Assembly: GCA_937958005.1 (NCBI GenBank)
Contig: CALGOB010000062.1
Span: 124,001-188,000 of the forward strand
Reading direction: 5' to 3'
Source: an uncultured Cyclobacteriaceae bacterium
GTDB taxonomy: Bacteria > Bacteroidota > Bacteroidia > Cytophagales > Cyclobacteriaceae
Length of the DNA stretch: 64,000 nucleotides
The notes below the pieces were generated by a model. That model saw nothing but the letters and a program-made list of their open reading frames with translations. It searched no databases and was not told the origin of the DNA. The position numbers were made by a program, and so were the translations under genes. This document shows positions 63,729 to 64,000 of this stretch, piece by piece. Numbering within the stretch: the stretch's first letter is position 1; each line of letters begins with the position of its first letter.

Positions 63729-64000
63729 TTTCTTCTTGCACAGACTAATTTGGTTAAATCTCACCATAAAAGGCTTGTATGCTAAAAATCTTAATCTAAG
63801 TTTCCATTCTTAGAATTTACCTAGTTTCACGTCTTAGACTATACTATTCCCTCTATTTTCTAGATGGTTTTAAAATGAAATGGCTTGTTTCATCTTTAAA
63901 GTAAGTATATTGATTAAAATATATTACATTATCTCCCTTTAGCATAAGGATTTTAATGCCCTTAAGTTGTTCTAATTAGTATGTTCAAACTTTCTGAAAA
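63729..64000. other. Window-end spacer
   Basis: No gene or clear signal in the last 272 bp; it is AT-rich and may be the upstream region of a gene beyond the window. Confidence 0.4.

Overview
The window is a piece of an AT-rich chromosome from a member of the Bacteroidetes, most likely a marine gliding Cytophagales (Marivirga/Fulvivirga-like). The evidence is the full gliding/type IX secretion block gldK-gldL-gldM-gldN with a PorP/SprF gene, a PorW/SprE lipoprotein, an ATP synthase operon in the Bacteroidetes order (AtpZ, 4-TM protein, a, c, b, delta, alpha, gamma, with bactofilin and M23 peptidase genes upstream), DUF4271 beside HemD, and DUF5686 proteins. The family and genus are inferred; no rRNA is present to confirm them.

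Layout. 1-6.4 kb (minus): F1Fo ATP synthase operon (gamma cut by the window edge; beta and epsilon not present here), headed by bactofilin and a membrane-anchored M23 peptidase. 6.5-13.2 kb (plus): PorW/SprE, a class A penicillin-binding protein and UvrC. 13.3-20.8 kb (minus): gldN, gldM, gldL and gldK, then PorP/SprF, HemD and DUF4271. 21.3-33.1 kb: HemW-like enzyme, a von Willebrand A protein divergent from an ECF sigma/anti-sigma-like pair, a small exported protein, a DUF5686 protein, a flavodoxin-fold oxidoreductase and a YdeI/OmdA protein, separated by repeat-rich spacers with an IS1-family relic.

33.2-48.1 kb is the accessory heart of the window. It holds an ECF sigma plus a membrane TPR protein; a large exported TPR-CHAT protein whose operon starts with a short GG-leader peptide; an S41 peptidase; two tandem GG-leader, two-cysteine peptides (the second only 56 codons); a small membrane protein; a three-gene ABC exporter; a membrane protein; a thioredoxin-fold protein; and a C39-peptidase ABC transporter able to cut GG leaders and export the cores. 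I read this as a peptide (bacteriocin-like or signalling) production, export and protection locus next to a CHAT-protease/peptide module. No lanthipeptide dehydratase, cyclase, radical-SAM enzyme or HlyD-type adaptor is visible in the window.

48.8-64 kb returns to mostly housekeeping genes: an unknown cytosolic protein, a YqhD-type alcohol dehydrogenase, glyA, tatC, rpiB, a large membrane protein, a methyl-accepting chemotaxis protein, rbfA, a LolC/FtsX-type permease with a TTG start, and a SNF2 helicase.

The spacers carry at least six repeat families: 52-bp tandem units flanking the CHAT/S41 module, two TIR elements sharing an identical 26-nt hairpin core, a palindromic MITE-like family, a pair of ~108-bp inverted repeats 8.5 kb apart, a 109-bp TIR element with a 3-bp duplication, and a ~200-bp hairpin repeat in three copies. 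I saw no tRNA, rRNA, CRISPR array or prophage.
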